From NCBI RefSeq assembly GCF_001552135.1, contig NZ_BCQP01000036.1, forward strand, positions 105,680-169,679: a DNA stretch of 64,000 nt. Reading direction: 5' to 3'. The translations under genes and the position numbers were made by a program. The DNA comes from Actinomadura chibensis NBRC 106107 (GTDB lineage: Bacteria; Actinomycetota; Actinomycetes; Streptosporangiales; Streptosporangiaceae). Of this stretch, positions 25,805 through 34,421 are shown piece after piece. The notes below the pieces were generated by a model. It saw nothing but the letters and a program-made list of their open reading frames with translations. It did no database searches and was not told the origin of the DNA. Position 1 is the stretch's first letter. Each line of letters opens with the position of its first letter.

Positions 25805-26347
25805 ATGTCCTGGCTGGACAGCGACTACCCGCCCCCTCGCTATCACCGAGACCACGGCGAGGTCAGCGCGCGTTTCCGCTCCGCCGACACCCCGCCCGAC
25901 CTCGTCACACCCACCGGCGGGCGGACCGACTATCTTGCCACCAAGGCATCGACCGGAGGAGAGTTCGGCCTCTACCGCGTCCGCATGAGCCCCGAGGCGG
26001 CCGGCACGAGCACCCACTTCCACAAGACGATGACCGAATCGTTCTACATCGTTTCCGGCACCCTGCGGGTCTATGACGGCCGGCGATGGTTCGACGCGTC
26101 AGCGGGCGACTTCCTCCACGTCCCGCCGGGCGGCCTGCACTCCTTCGGGAACCAGTCCGGCGAGCCGGTCGACTTCCTGATGCTGTTCACCCCCGGCGCG
26201 GCCCGCGAAGGCTATTTCGAAGGGGTCGGCCACCTCGCCGGTATGAGCGACGAGGAACGGATCGCCTTCTTCCTCCACCACGACAGCTACTTCACCGACA
26301 TGACCAAGGGCCCGACGGCCCAGCCCTGGCACCCGGAGGGCGGGTAG
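25805..26347 (+). CDS. Cupin-domain protein (180 aa)
   Basis: Single cupin. Motif 1 has STHFHKTMTESFYIVSGTL (His, His, Glu) and motif 2 has VPPGGLHSFGN (His), so a full four-ligand metal site is present. The ATG at 25805 is chosen because AAGGAG at 25793-25798 is six bases away; the in-frame ATG at 25799 touches AAGGAG and is too close. The role is unknown; it may be an oxygenase, an isomerase or a detoxification protein. It is divergent from the MarR gene, which probably regulates it. Confidence 0.85.
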   Translation: MSWLDSDYPPPRYHRDHGEVSARFRSADTPPDLVTPTGGRTDYLATKASTGGEFGLYRVRMSPEAAGTSTHFHKTMTESFYIVSGTLRVYDGRRWFDASAGDFLHVPPGGLHSFGNQSGEPVDFLMLFTPGAAREGYFEGVGHLAGMSDEERIAFFLHHDSYFTDMTKGPTAQPWHPEGG

Positions 26348-26394
26348 TGCGCCGGGTATCGCCGAAGCGTCCAGCGCCGGGAGGAGACCTGGTC

Positions 26395-26553
26395 ATGACC
26401 GCACCGACCCGGGCCGCGCCGGCTCAGGAGTGGGCCGACGCCTGCCCCTCGTCCGCCAACACGCCAACGTCGCCCAGGTCTGCGCGAGCGGTGTTCCGCG
26501 GCCACCTCCTCGAAGCCCTCCGCGTCCTCGAAACGAAGAAGGTGCCCGTCTGA
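26395..26553 (+). CDS. Small hypothetical ORF (52 aa)
   Basis: An ATG at 26395 is preceded by GGAGGAG at a good distance and opens 52 codons. The product is rich in Ala, Pro and Arg and has no recognised domain. It follows the cupin gene after 47 bp. It could be a real small protein or chance coding in GC-rich DNA; a neighbouring frame is also open here, so a frameshifted remnant is possible. Confidence 0.3.
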   Translation: MTAPTRAAPAQEWADACPSSANTPTSPRSARAVFRGHLLEALRVLETKKVPV

Positions 26554-26586
26554 CGTCCACCACGCGATTACCGACTCGGGGCGGCG

Positions 26587-27867
26587 TCAGCGTTCGAGGT
26601 GTTGGAACCAGTGGAGGGTGTCGGGGAGGCCCCGGGAAAGCGAATCCATGTGGCGCGTGTCGCGGCCGTAGTCGACGAGCTGCGGCTTCGCGCCGTGTGA
26701 GCGCAGGGCCGCCGCGCAGTTCAGCGTGTTGGAGAAGGCGACCTGCTCGTCTCCGGACCCGGCCGACAGGCGGGTCGGGACGCGCGGTCCCCAGTCGCAG
26801 GTGCCGTCGGACGACCGCACGGCTCGCAGCAGCGCCCCCGAGGGATGGAGCAGCCACCGCCGGTACCGGGGGGTGAGCAGGTCTCCGGGGGTGTCCGGCA
26901 GGCGCGGCATGATCTCGGTGTCCTGGTCCTTGGTGCCGTCGAAGAGACCTTCCACGATCTTGTCGTAAGGGGCCTTGAACGCCTCGGACGGGGACGCGTA
27001 GAGGTGGTACAGGCGGTTCCACGACACCGTCGCGTAGGCGAGGTACAGCACCGAAGCCTTCGGCGCGAGCGTGGACCCGGCGCGGAGTGATTCCGGGATC
27101 TGCGCGTGCCGCAGCTCGTAGGGGCCGCTGACGGGGGCGAGCGCTCCGAGCCGGAGGTAGGGGTCCGCGCCGCGCTGCAACTCGCGGCCCAGCGCCATCG
27201 CGGCCGTACCGCCCTGGGAGAAGCCGGTCACCAGGACGTGCCTGTCGAACCGTCCGCCACGGGCGGCCGCGACCGACCGCGCGGCGCGCAGCATGTCCAG
27301 GGACGCCGACGCCTCGGAGCCCGCGTCCATGTACGGATGCGGGCCCGGCCCGAGCCCCAGTCCGAGGTAGTCGGGGGCGACCCCGGCGTACCCGGCGGCC
27401 GCGTAGTAGATCGCGGCCGCGCGGCTCTGGCCGTCCTCGGCGACCGAGCCCGCGTAGTACCTGGACACGTGGGTTCCGTGGGCGAAGCTGACCGGCCGCA
27501 GTGCCTTCTTCGTCGCGGCGAGCGGCAGGGAGACCACGCCGCTCGCGGTCGTGGGCGCGCCGCCGGGAGAGATCGTCCGGTAGACGACCCGGTAGGTGTC
27601 CACCCCGTTTCGCGGACGGGGAGATCCGAGCGCTGGGTCGATCGAGGTGAGGTAGGCACGGGTCTGCGCGGGCGACATGTGCGCGACCCTGGTCACCGAC
27701 ACCACGCCGCCGCGCTGGGGGGTCGCCGCGTTGGCGGCGGCGGCCCTGTGACCGTCCGAGGGGCTGAGGGCGAGGCCGACCGCGGTCGCGCACACCGCGG
27801 TGAGAACGATCCCGGCACCGCCCAGCGGGACGCGGTGGGAGCGCGTACGAGCCGTGAGTTTCGACAT
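26587..27867 (-). CDS. Secreted alpha/beta hydrolase (secretory lipase-like)
   Basis: Predicted exported serine hydrolase, 426 aa from the ATG at 27867. The N-terminus has a basic segment and a hydrophobic signal helix (VPLGGAGIVLTAVCATAVGLAL). The nucleophile elbow is GFSQGG, the likely acid is the Asp in SAGSGDEQV and the His is in DTRHMDS. The layout matches the secretory lipase/prolyl-oligopeptidase-like group. An upstream GTG at 27924 would add 19 residues before the signal. Substrate unknown. Confidence 0.83.
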   Translation of the reverse strand: MSKLTARTRSHRVPLGGAGIVLTAVCATAVGLALSPSDGHRAAAANAATPQRGGVVSVTRVAHMSPAQTRAYLTSIDPALGSPRPRNGVDTYRVVYRTISPGGAPTTASGVVSLPLAATKKALRPVSFAHGTHVSRYYAGSVAEDGQSRAAAIYYAAAGYAGVAPDYLGLGLGPGPHPYMDAGSEASASLDMLRAARSVAAARGGRFDRHVLVTGFSQGGTAAMALGRELQRGADPYLRLGALAPVSGPYELRHAQIPESLRAGSTLAPKASVLYLAYATVSWNRLYHLYASPSEAFKAPYDKIVEGLFDGTKDQDTEIMPRLPDTPGDLLTPRYRRWLLHPSGALLRAVRSSDGTCDWGPRVPTRLSAGSGDEQVAFSNTLNCAAALRSHGAKPQLVDYGRDTRHMDSLSRGLPDTLHWFQHLER

Positions 27868-27998
27868 GCCGCCGACGCTAGGTCCGCCCGCGCCCGCACT
27901 CGATGGGTCTGAGCCCCCGAGCACGGGTGTACCTTCCTACACCTGCTCGGCCGGTGCGGTCATCCGTCCCCCTCCTCACTACGCCGTCTCGCGGGGGC

Positions 27999-28814
27999 CT
28001 ATGGGGTGGTGGCGCGGGTCAGGGTGAGGGTGCCGCCGCGGTCGATGTGGCGCAGGCGGGTGCCCATGCCGCGCCGGGTCACCTCGCGTTCGAAGTCGGA
28101 GAGCGGTGACTTCATCACGGTGTAGTCGTCGTAGTGGACGGGGATCGCCGTGGCGCAGCCGGTGGTCTCCAGCCACCGCGCGCCCTGGCGGCCGTCCATG
28201 GTGACGGTGAGCAGCCCCAGAAGCCGCGTGCCGCCCAGGTGGACGATCCCGGCGTCGATGTCGGGGTAGCGGCGGCGGATCTCGGCGAGTTCGTCGTACA
28301 TGAGCGTGTCGCCGCTGATGTAGAGCCGGAACCGGGTGCCGCCGCCGGTCGGGCCGAACTCCAGGAGCGAACCCATCACCGGCGGCAGCAGGTGGCGCAG
28401 CGGGCCGGGGCCGTGGCGGCCGGGCAGCGCGGTGATCCGGATCTCGTGGCCTTCCCCGGCGACGGTCTCGGTCCGCCAGGTGGGCAGGCCCGCGGTCGCG
28501 CGGAACCCGCGTTCGCGCAGCGCGCGGGCCGCCGCGCCCGTGGTGAGGATCGGCAGGCCGCGGTCGAGGTGCCGCTCGGCGACCGGGTCCCAGTGGTCGT
28601 CGTGCAGGTGCGACAGGACGACGCCGTCGAGCGCGGGCAGGGCGTCGACGGTGATGGCGGGGTCCTTCAGCCGCCTGCTGGTGATGCCGTAGCCGAGGTG
28701 GGCCCGCTGGCCCCGGCGCAGGAAGTTCGGATCGGTCAGCAGGGTCAGCCCGCCGTACCGGATGATCGTCGTCGCGTTCCCTATGAAGGTGAGGGTGATC
28801 GCGTCGTCAGGCAT
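27999..28814 (-). CDS. Metallo-beta-lactamase-fold hydrolase
   Basis: Cytoplasmic MBL-fold hydrolase of the UlaG/RomA-like type, 271 aa. It begins LTFIGNATTIIRYGGLTLLTDP. The metal motif is HLHDDHWD, with further ligands in GRHGPGPLRH, SGDT and PVHYDD. Members act on phosphodiesters, lactones or N-acyl-phosphatidylethanolamine; the substrate here is unknown. The gene is divergent from the secreted protein gene at 29123. Confidence 0.87.
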   Translation of the reverse strand: MPDDAITLTFIGNATTIIRYGGLTLLTDPNFLRRGQRAHLGYGITSRRLKDPAITVDALPALDGVVLSHLHDDHWDPVAERHLDRGLPILTTGAAARALRERGFRATAGLPTWRTETVAGEGHEIRITALPGRHGPGPLRHLLPPVMGSLLEFGPTGGGTRFRLYISGDTLMYDELAEIRRRYPDIDAGIVHLGGTRLLGLLTVTMDGRQGARWLETTGCATAIPVHYDDYTVMKSPLSDFEREVTRRGMGTRLRHIDRGGTLTLTRATTP

Positions 28815-29122
28815 GATGACCCCGTTTCCGCTCCGTCGGCGGCCTCGGCCGGTTCCCGGGCACGGTGTGTCAGGACGTGCTGGTGATCCCCTCCCCGTTC
28901 AGCGGCGAAATCCACCTGGCGGCCCGCCTTCCATCCGCGTCACACGCTTGGTCACACGGTGGGGCTGCATCGTTCATGTCAGCGGCAGTCGGGACTGCCG
29001 CGGGGGTGCACCAACCGGGGGACGAAGCGCCAGGTACCGCCGTGATGGCCGGGGCGTGTCCGCACCGATGGGGGAAGTCCGGGGACGTGTGCCTTCTCGA
29101 CGAGCATGTGCGGAAGGCGGAC
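28815..29122. other. Divergent intergenic region
   Basis: Holds the upstream regions of the leftward MBL gene and the rightward secreted-protein gene. The frame of the secreted protein is open back to about 28865, but nothing there looks like a protein N-terminus; the signal peptide begins only at 29123. No repeat or RNA was recognised. Confidence 0.5.
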
Positions 29123-29557
29123 ATGAAAGTGAAGACTCTGCGGGGGCGGTTCGCGCGTCACTTCGCGCTGGGCGCGCTGGTGGCGTCGTCCATCGGCGCT
29201 CTGTCGGCGGCGCCCGCGGACGCCGCGACGGCGCGGTGCACGCTGCGCATTTCGGCGTCCTTCGAATACCGATTCGTGAAGTACAACCGGGTCACCAACA
29301 CCTGCGCGCCCGCCGACGCGCGCGACCGGATGGTCCAGTCCATCATGTGGGGCGCCGACTGGCCGGACGGCGACGACTTCCAGTACTCGCGGAGTCCGGT
29401 CCTCCTCAACGAGACGTACACGGTCCGGACGGTCCTGCTCAACGAGGACCGCGCCACCGGGGACGAGCTCTACACGGAGAACCGTTTCGTGCGTCCGAAC
29501 GGGTCCATCTACACCGTCGAATCCAATGAGGTGCACGGCGACTTCTGGCCGTTCTAG
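29123..29557 (+). CDS. Secreted protein of unknown function (144 aa)
   Basis: The N-terminus is a signal peptide (basic KTLRGRFARH, hydrophobic ALGALVASSIGALSA, cleavage near ADA-AT). The mature part is about 110 residues, with two Cys that could pair (ARCTL and TNTCAP), and is rich in aromatic and acidic residues near its end (VHGDFWPF). I recognise no family; the beta-rich pattern suggests a small extracellular domain. The ATG at 29123 is chosen because it places the signal at the terminus and GGAAGG precedes it. Confidence 0.65.
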   Translation: MKVKTLRGRFARHFALGALVASSIGALSAAPADAATARCTLRISASFEYRFVKYNRVTNTCAPADARDRMVQSIMWGADWPDGDDFQYSRSPVLLNETYTVRTVLLNEDRATGDELYTENRFVRPNGSIYTVESNEVHGDFWPF

Positions 29558-29613
29558 CACCTCCGGCGAAACACGCCGGGTGAACTCCGCTCGAAAAGGA
29601 AACGGGTGAAAGC

Positions 29614-29997
29614 ATGAGGAAGACCGTCAAGGATCTGGTGGCGAGCGCCAGGGGAGAGGTCCGCGACATGTCGGCGGCCGAGGTCGCCGAGGCGCTGGAG
29701 GGCGGCGCGGTCGTCGTCGACCTGCGCGAGCCGGACGAGGTGCGGCGCGACGGCGCCATCGCGGGCGCGGTGCTGGCGCCCCGCGGGATGCTGGAGTTCT
29801 GGGCGGATCCGGCCTGCCCCTACCATCGGCCCGAGTTCGACCCCGCGGCGCTGACGATCCTGTACTGCGCGTCCGGGGGCCGGTCGGCGCTGGCCGCGCG
29901 GAGCCTCAGGGAGATCGGGTACACCGACGTCGCGCATCTCGGCGGCGGGCTCGCGGCGTGGAAGGAGGACGGCCGCCCGGTCGAGGCACGCCCCTGA
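29614..29997 (+). CDS. Rhodanese-domain sulfurtransferase
   Basis: Single-domain rhodanese, 127 aa. The active-site loop is CASGGRSA with Cys85; the domain opening VVVDLREPDEVRRDGAI and the end HLGGGLAAWKEDGRPV are typical. It should carry a persulfide; the acceptor is unknown. AAAGGAAA lies before the ATG, 57 bp after the secreted-protein stop. Confidence 0.9.
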   Translation: MRKTVKDLVASARGEVRDMSAAEVAEALEGGAVVVDLREPDEVRRDGAIAGAVLAPRGMLEFWADPACPYHRPEFDPAALTILYCASGGRSALAARSLREIGYTDVAHLGGGLAAWKEDGRPVEARP

Positions 29998-30101
29998 CGT
30001 GGCCGGATCCGGATGGCCGCGGGGCGGCCGGGACGCCGCGCACCAGGACACACTGGTGAACCTCGGGACGGCGCCAGCGCGCCGCCCAATGGGGTGGGGC
30101 C

Positions 30102-31892
30102 ATGATGAGGATCCGGTTGCTCGGGCCGCCGTCCGTCGAGCGGGACGGGCGGCCGCTCAAGCCGCCCAGGGGCCGTAAGGCGTGGGCCCTGCTCGGCTAC
30201 CTGCTGCTGGCCGAGCGCCCGCCGCGCCGGCAGCGCCTGGCCGAGCTGCTGTTCGGCGACGCCGCCGACCCGCTGGGGGCGCTGCGCTGGACGCTCGCCG
30301 AGCTGCGCCGCGCGCTCGGCGCCCCCGGCCTGTTCGGTGGCGACCCCGTGGCGACCGACCTCGGGCCGGGGGCGTGGGTCGACCTCCACCTGCTCAAGGG
30401 CGCGAGCGACGACCCCGCCCCGCTGCTGGACCTCGGCGGCGAGCTCCTCGAAGGCGTCCACCCGGCCGCCAGCCCGGAGTTCGAATCGTGGCTGCTGGTG
30501 GAGCGGCACCGCGTGTCGGCGGCGGTCGAGGCGCGGCTGCATCAGGCGGCGGTCGCGCTGCTGGCGGCGGGGCACGCGCGCGAGGCGATCCAGTACGCGT
30601 CGCGCGCCGTGGCCCGCAACCCGGTCGAGGAGGGCAACCACGAGGTCCTGGTCCGCGGCCTCGCGGCGGCGGGCGACCGGACGGCGGCGCTCCGGCAGGT
30701 CGAGGTGTGCGAGGACATCCTGCGCCGGGAACTGGGCGTCGCGGCCTCCCCCGCGCTCCGGGAGGCGGTGGCGGCGGAGCCCGCGCGGCCGCCCGTACCG
30801 ATGCCGAGCGCGCGGGCGGCGGCGTCCAGCCAGCTTGAGGCGGGCCGGGCCGCCATCGCAGCCGGTGTGGTCGACGCCGGGTTGCAGTGCCTCCGCGCCG
30901 CCGTGGCGGAGGCGGCGCGCTCCGGGGACGTCGCGCTGCGGGCCCGCGCCGCGGCCGTGCTGGGCGGCGCGCTCGCCCACGCCACCCCGGGCCGCGACGA
31001 GGAGGGGGCGCTGCTGCTGCACGAGGCCATCCAGCTCGCCGAGCGGACGGGGGACCGCGCCACCGCCGTGACCGCCCACCGGCAACTGGGCTTCCTGGAG
31101 GTGAAGGCGGGCCGCCGCAAGACCGCCGACGCGTGGCTGGCGCGGGCCGAGGCGCTGGCGGAGACGGACGAGGAGCTCAGCGCCGTCCTCGGCGTCCGCG
31201 GCATGAACGCCTCCGACCGCGGCGACTACCCGGCCGCCCTGCGCCACCTGCGGGAGTCGGTGGAGCGGGCGCGCCGCTGCGGGGACCACCGGCAGCGGGC
31301 GTGGTCGCTGTCGATCCAGGCCCGCGCGCACCTGCTGCGCGCCGAGCGCGCCGAGGCCGCCACCGCGCTGACCGGCTCACTGGAACTGGTGCACGAGCAG
31401 CGCTGGATGGCGTTCCTGCCCTGGCCGCGGATCCTGCGCGCCGAACTCGACCTGGCCGGCGGCGACGCCGACACCGCGGCCGAGGCGCTGGAGCAGTCCT
31501 GGGTCCTCGCCTGCCTGCTCGGCGACCCGTGCTGGCAGAGCATGGCCGCGCGCGGGCTCGGCCTGCTCAGCGTCCAGCGCGGGGACGGCGCCGCCGCCAC
31601 CGGCTGGTTCGAGGACGCCGCCGCCCGGTGCGCCCGGATCCCGGACCGCTACCAGTGGGTCCACGGCTACGTCCTCGACGCCATGATCACGGCCGCGCTG
31701 GACGACGGCGACGCCGACCGCGCCGGGCCGCTCGTCGCGGCGTTCGCCGCGCTCGCCGCCCGGTGCGACATGCGCGAGTTCGTGGTGCGCGCCCATCTGC
31801 ACCGCCACCGCCTCGGCGACGGCGGCGCGCTCACCGCGGCCCGGCAGCTCGCCGCCGACATCGACAATCCCGTGCTCGCCGATCTGCTCTGA
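30102..31892 (+). CDS. SARP/BTAD-type regulator with C-terminal TPR region
   Basis: Transcriptional regulator, 596 aa. An OmpR-like winged helix spans residues 1-95 (LGPPSVERDGRPLKPPRGRK; ALRWTLAELRRALG). A bacterial transcriptional activation domain follows to about residue 235 (VARNPVEEGNHEVLVRGLAA; CEDILRRELGV). The rest is a TPR-like helical array (e.g. MNASDRGDYPAALRHLRESVE). No NB-ARC ATPase lies between, unlike the large AfsR form. Such proteins control secondary metabolism or stress genes; targets here are unknown. A second ATG lies at 30105. Confidence 0.85.
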   Translation: MMRIRLLGPPSVERDGRPLKPPRGRKAWALLGYLLLAERPPRRQRLAELLFGDAADPLGALRWTLAELRRALGAPGLFGGDPVATDLGPGAWVDLHLLKGASDDPAPLLDLGGELLEGVHPAASPEFESWLLVERHRVSAAVEARLHQAAVALLAAGHAREAIQYASRAVARNPVEEGNHEVLVRGLAAAGDRTAALRQVEVCEDILRRELGVAASPALREAVAAEPARPPVPMPSARAAASSQLEAGRAAIAAGVVDAGLQCLRAAVAEAARSGDVALRARAAAVLGGALAHATPGRDEEGALLLHEAIQLAERTGDRATAVTAHRQLGFLEVKAGRRKTADAWLARAEALAETDEELSAVLGVRGMNASDRGDYPAALRHLRESVERARRCGDHRQRAWSLSIQARAHLLRAERAEAATALTGSLELVHEQRWMAFLPWPRILRAELDLAGGDADTAAEALEQSWVLACLLGDPCWQSMAARGLGLLSVQRGDGAAATGWFEDAAARCARIPDRYQWVHGYVLDAMITAALDDGDADRAGPLVAAFAALAARCDMREFVVRAHLHRHRLGDGGALTAARQLAADIDNPVLADLL

Positions 31893-31956
31893 CCGGGCGT
31901 CCCGGGAAGAGGCCCGGGATGCCCGGCCTTATCGACGTCCTATCGCGGGCTGCGGT

Positions 31957-32661
31957 TCAGCGGCGTCGCGGCATGTCCGCGTGCCACTGCCGTCCGCCGG
32001 TCTCCGAGGGCCGCTCGCCCTCGCGGCCGGAGGCCGGTCGCCGCTCCCATTCGGGTGCGGCGGTGGACCCGCGGCCGGCGCGGTCCGCTTCGGGAGCCGC
32101 GGTCCCGCGGCCGCCGCGCTCCGCGGCTCCGGCGCCGCCCGCGGTGGCCGCCGCGCGGCCCGCCTCCGCTCGCCGTGCCTCCCGCACGCCGACCACCAGG
32201 AAGCGTCCGAGTGCCATCGCCGCCAGCAGGACGATGATGGCGCCGAGGCCCTGGTAGATCGACAGGTGCTCGGCGATCTGGCGCGTCTGGCCGCCGAGCG
32301 CCCGCCCGACGCCGTTGCCCCACAGCGGGGCGATCGTGGTGCCCACGACGAACCACAGGCCGCCGGCGATGGCCAGCCACGAGCCGACCATGGCGATCGG
32401 ACGCGCGGCACTGATCATCAGGATCAGCCCGCCGATCCCCACGGCGATCGCCGGAAGGATGGACAGCACCAGGCGGTCGTTGGTGTAGTTCCAGGTCGCC
32501 GTCGACCCGAACCCGAAGGAGAAGTAGGGGCCGACGAACAGTATGAACCCGCCCCACAGCGCCAGCAGCATCAGCAGCAGCCCAGTGATCATCCCCCGGC
32601 TGCGCGGCGCCTTCAGCACTCCGGACATCGGGGTGCGCGGGGAGCTCGCTCTCCCAGTCAT
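31957..32661 (-). CDS. Multi-pass membrane protein with low-complexity tail
   Basis: 234 aa from the ATG at 32661, chosen because GGGGAGGT is six bases away (the ATG at 32667 abuts it). About four helices lie in residues 20-150 (ITGLLLMLLALWGGFILFV; LSILPAIAVGIGGLILMI; ALGRFLVVG at the end). The last 75 residues are Ala, Arg, Glu and Gly-rich and probably cytoplasmic and disordered. Family not recognised. It is upstream of, and probably independent from, the DUF4383 operon on the same strand. Confidence 0.7.
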   Translation of the reverse strand: MTGRASSPRTPMSGVLKAPRSRGMITGLLLMLLALWGGFILFVGPYFSFGFGSTATWNYTNDRLVLSILPAIAVGIGGLILMISAARPIAMVGSWLAIAGGLWFVVGTTIAPLWGNGVGRALGGQTRQIAEHLSIYQGLGAIIVLLAAMALGRFLVVGVREARRAEAGRAAATAGGAGAAERGGRGTAAPEADRAGRGSTAAPEWERRPASGREGERPSETGGRQWHADMPRRR

Positions 32662-32703
32662 AGCCATACCTCCCCATTTGAGTCGAATGTCCTATTCAGC
32701 GCC

Positions 32704-33183
32704 CTACCCCGACGGCCTCCGTCCAACCGAGCCCGCCGGGCGCGATTCGGGCGCCGCGCGGCGGGGGCGCCGTGATTCGAGCGCCAGGAAGCCCGCCAGG
32801 ACGACGGCGGCGCCCGACTCCAGGCCGAGCGCGAGCGCGATCGTCGTCCGGTAGCCGTACTCGTGGAACCCGAACAGCGTGCCGTGCTCGGTGATCAGCA
32901 GCCCGATGATCGTGCCCAGCGCGAACCCGATCGCCCCGGCCGCGACGAGCGCGTGCGGCGCGCGGCCCGCGACCGGGATCGAGCGGAGGCCGGGCAGGGA
33001 CTCCAGCGGGGCGATCAGGGCGAGCCCCAGCAGCACCGCCCCGGCGAAGTTGATCGCGAACAGGATGCCGATGACCGGGACGACCCGGTAGTACTCGGCG
33101 AAGTACTCGTAGAGGTGGAGCGCGCCGATGCCGAACAGCAGCAGCGCGCCCAGGTAGCGGAGTAGATCACGCACCGTCGTCAC
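32704..33183 (-). CDS. DUF4383-like membrane protein
   Basis: 159 aa with four hydrophobic helices (YLGALLLFGIGALHLYEYF; VIGILFAINFAGAVLLGLAL; LVAAGAIGFALGTIIGLLI; ALALGLESGAAVVLAGFLAL), the layout of small DUF4383-type membrane proteins. The GTG at 33183 forms a GTGA overlap with the upstream lipoprotein gene, so translation is coupled. It is the last gene of a three-gene operon with two PF03640 lipoproteins. Function unknown; a membrane partner for the two lipoproteins is plausible. Confidence 0.7.
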   Translation of the reverse strand: MTTVRDLLRYLGALLLFGIGALHLYEYFAEYYRVVPVIGILFAINFAGAVLLGLALIAPLESLPGLRSIPVAGRAPHALVAAGAIGFALGTIIGLLITEHGTLFGFHEYGYRTTIALALGLESGAAVVLAGFLALESRRPRRAAPESRPAGSVGRRPSG

Positions 33184-33692
33184 CTGCCCGGGCGCCGCGC
33201 GCCGTGGCCCGCGCTCGTACCGCCCTCGGCCTGCTGGCCCTGCGGGGACACGGCGTACCATTCGGCGCCGAACTGGGTGAGGGCCTGCCCTCGGATGTCG
33301 CCGCGTCCGGTGTCGGCCTGGTAGTAGTACAGCGGATGGCCCCCGTAGACGAGCTGGCGCGGCCCCTCCGGGCGGGGGATCGTGGTGAGCTGCGACTGCT
33401 GGGCGGCGCCGCGCGCCGTCGGCGGGCCCGCGGAGGTCGCCGGGGGCCAGATCGCGGCGCACGCCCCGTCGCAGCTCGACTGGTTCGGCAGGTCGGCGAC
33501 GAACAGGTAGAGGGTGCGGCCCTTGCCGTCCACGAGGATCTGCCCGAGCGAGGACACCCGCTCGGTGCCGATCTCCGCCCGGCCCGGGTGCAGCGAGTTC
33601 GTCGCCGTCGCGCAGCCGGCGGCCACCATGACCGCGACGACCGGGACGGCGACCGGCGCGCCCCGGAGCCGGGCCGCCCGCCGACCGCGCAT
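33180..33692 (-). CDS. PF03640 'secreted repeat' lipoprotein-like protein, copy 1
   Basis: 170 aa. A hydrophobic N-terminus ends in AAGCA, a lipobox-like Cys. Two copies of the family repeat follow: LGQILVDGKGRTLYLF...CDGACAAIWPP and GHPLYYYQADTGRGDIRGQALTQFGAEWYAVSP. Members are extracellular proteins of unknown function, often adjacent to redox or sigma-factor genes. It overlaps the DUF4383 gene by four bases and starts 1 bp after the stop of the upstream paralogue. Confidence 0.85.
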   Translation of the reverse strand: MRGRRAARLRGAPVAVPVVAVMVAAGCATATNSLHPGRAEIGTERVSSLGQILVDGKGRTLYLFVADLPNQSSCDGACAAIWPPATSAGPPTARGAAQQSQLTTIPRPEGPRQLVYGGHPLYYYQADTGRGDIRGQALTQFGAEWYAVSPQGQQAEGGTSAGHGARRPGR

Positions 33693-33693
33693 G

Positions 33694-34287
33694 TCAGTAG
33701 CCGCCGCCCTTCGGCGTGACCGTGGCCCCGGACGCCGACAGCGTGTACCACTTGGCGCCGAACTGGTTGAGGCCCTCGCCCTTGGCGCTGCCGGGCGTGG
33801 TGCCGTCGGGCGCGTAGTAGTAGAGGGGATGCCCGCTGTAGGTGACCTGGGTCGAGCCGTCGCTCCGCTTGGTGGTGCCGAGCTTCGTGGCGTCCGCCCC
33901 CGTGCCCGCGGCGGGCTTGCCCGAGGTGGTGACGGGCGGCCACACCGCCGCGCACGACCCCGAGCAGGACGAGGTGGTGCCCGAGTCCTTCGCGAACAGG
34001 TAGACCGTCCGGCCCTCGCCGTCGACCAGGATCTGGCCCAGGTTGCCCACGGTCGCCGTCTTGATCGTCTCCCCGGTGGCGGCGCCCGTCTGCGCCGGGG
34101 ACTGGGGCGTCGCCGTCGTCGTGGTCACCGCCTGGTCGTTGGCGGAGGAGTCTCCGCCTCCGTCGCCGCCGCACCCGGCGACCCCCACCACGAGCCCCGC
34201 CGCGGCCGCCGCGGCGAGCGTCGGCACCTTCGCGATCCGCCGCCGCCACGGCCGGTGAGCCGGGTCGGCCATCTGCGTCTGAGACAT
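33694..34287 (-). CDS. PF03640 'secreted repeat' lipoprotein, copy 2
   Basis: 197 aa from the ATG at 34287, which has GGAGGG before it. The signal ends in a lipobox-like VAGC followed by a Gly/Asp/Ser linker. The repeats are LGQILVDGEGRTVYLF...CSGSCAAVWPP and GHPLYYYAPDG...GLNQFGAKWYTLS. It is a paralogue of the next gene. The two Cys in each CxGxCAAxWPP repeat might form a disulphide. First gene of the three-gene operon. Confidence 0.88.
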   Translation of the reverse strand: MSQTQMADPAHRPWRRRIAKVPTLAAAAAAGLVVGVAGCGGDGGGDSSANDQAVTTTTATPQSPAQTGAATGETIKTATVGNLGQILVDGEGRTVYLFAKDSGTTSSCSGSCAAVWPPVTTSGKPAAGTGADATKLGTTKRSDGSTQVTYSGHPLYYYAPDGTTPGSAKGEGLNQFGAKWYTLSASGATVTPKGGGY

Positions 34288-34421
34288 GTGTTGCCCTCCC
34301 CCCGAAACGCGGAGCCGGGTCCGCCGGTGTGTCACTTGCCTCGACCTCGAGTACCCCCGGTACCGGCCCGATAGCAGGTCCCGCGATTCCAGGAAAGGCT
34401 TTTACCCGGCGATGGCGGCCG

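Noticed and set aside
26430..26876. Plus-strand frame overlapping the small ORF and the secreted hydrolase
   Set aside because: Most of it is antisense to the hydrolase, whose signal peptide and catalytic motifs are clear.
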